A model generated the notes under the pieces. It was not told where the DNA came from. It saw only the letters and a list, made by a program, of their open reading frames with translations, and searched no databases. The translations under genes and the position numbers were made by a program. A stretch of 5,128 nt of DNA, taken from assembly GCA_031272345.1 (NCBI GenBank), contig JAISTZ010000025.1:1-5128 (forward strand), written 5' to 3'. The DNA is from Spirochaetaceae bacterium (GTDB lineage Bacteria > Spirochaetota > Spirochaetia > Treponematales > Treponemataceae). Shown here piece after piece: positions 4,189-5,128 of the stretch. Every line of letters begins with the position of its first letter. Position 1 is the stretch's first letter.

Positions 4189-5127
4189 ATGGAAAGCATC
4201 GTCATTGCCGTCCAGGTGGTTATGCCCCTGTTCATGCTTCTTTCAATAGGTTTCATCGTCAGGCGGCTCAATGTGGTGTCCGGGGACGGATTCCTGGAGA
4301 TAAATACCCTGTGCTTCAAGATTCTCCTGCCGGTCCTGCTCTTCAAAAACATCGAGTCCTCAAACCTCGCGGCGGCCCTCAATCCCAGGGTGATGATTTT
4401 TACTGCCGCGGCACAGGCGGCGACAACGATTCTGGTGATTCTGGTAATTCCCAGAATCATCAAAGATCCGCCCCAGGCCGCTTCCTGTGCGCAAGGAACT
4501 TTCAGGAGCAATTTCGTCGCCATGGGGATCCCCCTGGTGAGCGGTCTCCTGGACGCGGACGGCATGGCCATGGTCTCCCTGATGAGCGCGGTTGCCGTGC
4601 CGGGATACAACGTGTGCTCGGTGTTCATCCTGGAGCTCCTCCGCGGGGGCAGGCCGCCGGTGAAGCGGCTCATCCGCAACATCGTCACTAACCCGCTCAT
4701 CATCGGGTCAACCATAGGCACCCTCTGTCTGGTCTTCAACATTCACCCCACGGGGATTGTGCGGAAGTGCGTGAACGACATCGCCGCATCGGCGACTCCG
4801 GTGCTCATCATCTGTCTGGGGGGGCTGTTCAATTTTGGGAGTCTGCGCAACTGCTTTAAGGCCGTGGCGGTGGCCACCGTGGGGCGGCTCCTCGTGCTTC
4901 CGGCCATTTCCCTGGCCGTGGCATACCTCGTGGGTTTCAGGGGCAGCGCCTTTCTTGCGGTGACTCCGATCTTCGTCACCCCCACCGCCACCGCGTCCTT
5001 TGCCATGGCAAAGCAGATGGGCGCCGACGGTGACTCCGCCGCTTTAATCATCCTTGTCACAACGGCCCTTTCACTCATCACCATGGCCTTCTGGATAGCC
5101 CTGACCCATCACCTGCGGATCTGGTGA
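4189..5127 (+). CDS. AEC-family (auxin efflux carrier-like) permease
   Basis: Predicted 312 aa inner-membrane carrier of the AEC family, whose characterised bacterial members move malate, malonate and other small anions. About ten hydrophobic segments are visible, roughly at 4-25, 40-57, 66-89, 107-121, 127-150, 166-186, 200-216, 224-250, 254-272 and 284-306. There is no cleavable signal peptide. Family-typical features are the N-terminal P13 and G21, the FRSNFVAMGIPL block (105-116) before the mid-helix, VTNPLIIG (166-173), and the C-terminal VTPTATASFAMAKQMGAD block (263-280). The gene is complete, and its TGA ends one base before the window edge. Its position 24 bases behind the decarboxylase suggests one operon. 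It may carry the amino acid substrate, the amine product or a counter-ion. The substrate cannot be read from the sequence. Confidence 0.92.
   Translation: MESIVIAVQVVMPLFMLLSIGFIVRRLNVVSGDGFLEINTLCFKILLPVLLFKNIESSNLAAALNPRVMIFTAAAQAATTILVILVIPRIIKDPPQAASCAQGTFRSNFVAMGIPLVSGLLDADGMAMVSLMSAVAVPGYNVCSVFILELLRGGRPPVKRLIRNIVTNPLIIGSTIGTLCLVFNIHPTGIVRKCVNDIAASATPVLIICLGGLFNFGSLRNCFKAVAVATVGRLLVLPAISLAVAYLVGFRGSAFLAVTPIFVTPTATASFAMAKQMGADGDSAALIILVTTALSLITMAFWIALTHHLRIW
4433..4462. repeat. Tandem and inverted repeat inside the permease gene
   Basis: The 9-mer GATTCTGGT occurs twice in tandem (4428-4436, 4437-4445). The second copy pairs with CCAGAATC (4451-4458). With flanking bases the stem reaches 12 pairs (4433-4444 with 4451-4462) including one G:T, around a 6-base loop. 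It encodes the repeated Ile-Leu-Val run of the third membrane segment, so it may simply follow from coding constraint. Confidence 0.45.
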
Positions 5128-5128
5128 G

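Noticed and set aside
4107..4742. 211-codon minus-strand open frame inside the permease gene
   Set aside because: It lies fully antisense to a clear AEC permease, and its Met/Arg/Thr-rich composition reflects the complement of hydrophobic codons.
1..5128. CRISPR array, insertion sequence or prophage
   Set aside because: No regularly spaced repeats, transposase, integrase or phage structural gene is visible on either strand.

Overview
This is a bacterial chromosomal window of mixed, fairly GC-rich composition. The left part (thyX, tatD) is clearly richer in GC than the middle and right parts. The style of the ThyX and decarboxylase proteins, and the small uncharacterised gene pair in the middle, remind me of treponeme-type spirochaetes, for example gut or termite-gut Treponema relatives. 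That is recall, not a search, and the taxonomic call is tentative. No CRISPR array, transposase, rRNA or replication origin is visible.

Layout from left to right. (1) Positions 1-164 hold a tRNA-Ala(CGC) gene on the minus strand, with a well-formed promoter on one side and a rho-independent terminator on the other. Beyond the terminator, at the window edge, lies an inverted copy of part of the tRNA 3' end. (2) thyX (193-1026, plus) encodes the flavin-dependent thymidylate synthase. It converges on (3) a TatD-family metal-dependent hydrolase (1036-1914, minus), with only 9 bases between the stop codons. The TatD protein lacks the first histidine of the family's HxH metal site, and its promoter is placed so that its mRNA should be leaderless. 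(4) Next is a two-gene minus-strand unit (2554-2772 and 2025-2579) encoding uncharacterised proteins of 72 and 184 aa. The genes overlap by 26 bases, and a strong extended -10 promoter drives them. (5) On the plus strand are a fold-type III PLP decarboxylase of the ornithine/lysine decarboxylase family (2992-4164) and, 24 bases later, a ten-helix-type AEC-family permease (4189-5127). They probably form one operon.

How the genes fit together. The decarboxylase and permease look like a functional pair: polyamine or diamine production from ornithine or lysine, plus a carrier for the substrate, product or a counter-ion. ThyX supplies dTMP. TatD is a housekeeping-type nuclease or hydrolase. The 72/184 aa pair has its own promoter, translationally coupled genes and a lower GC content than tatD, and is the most likely source of unknown biology here. 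I saw no complete new defence or mobile system.
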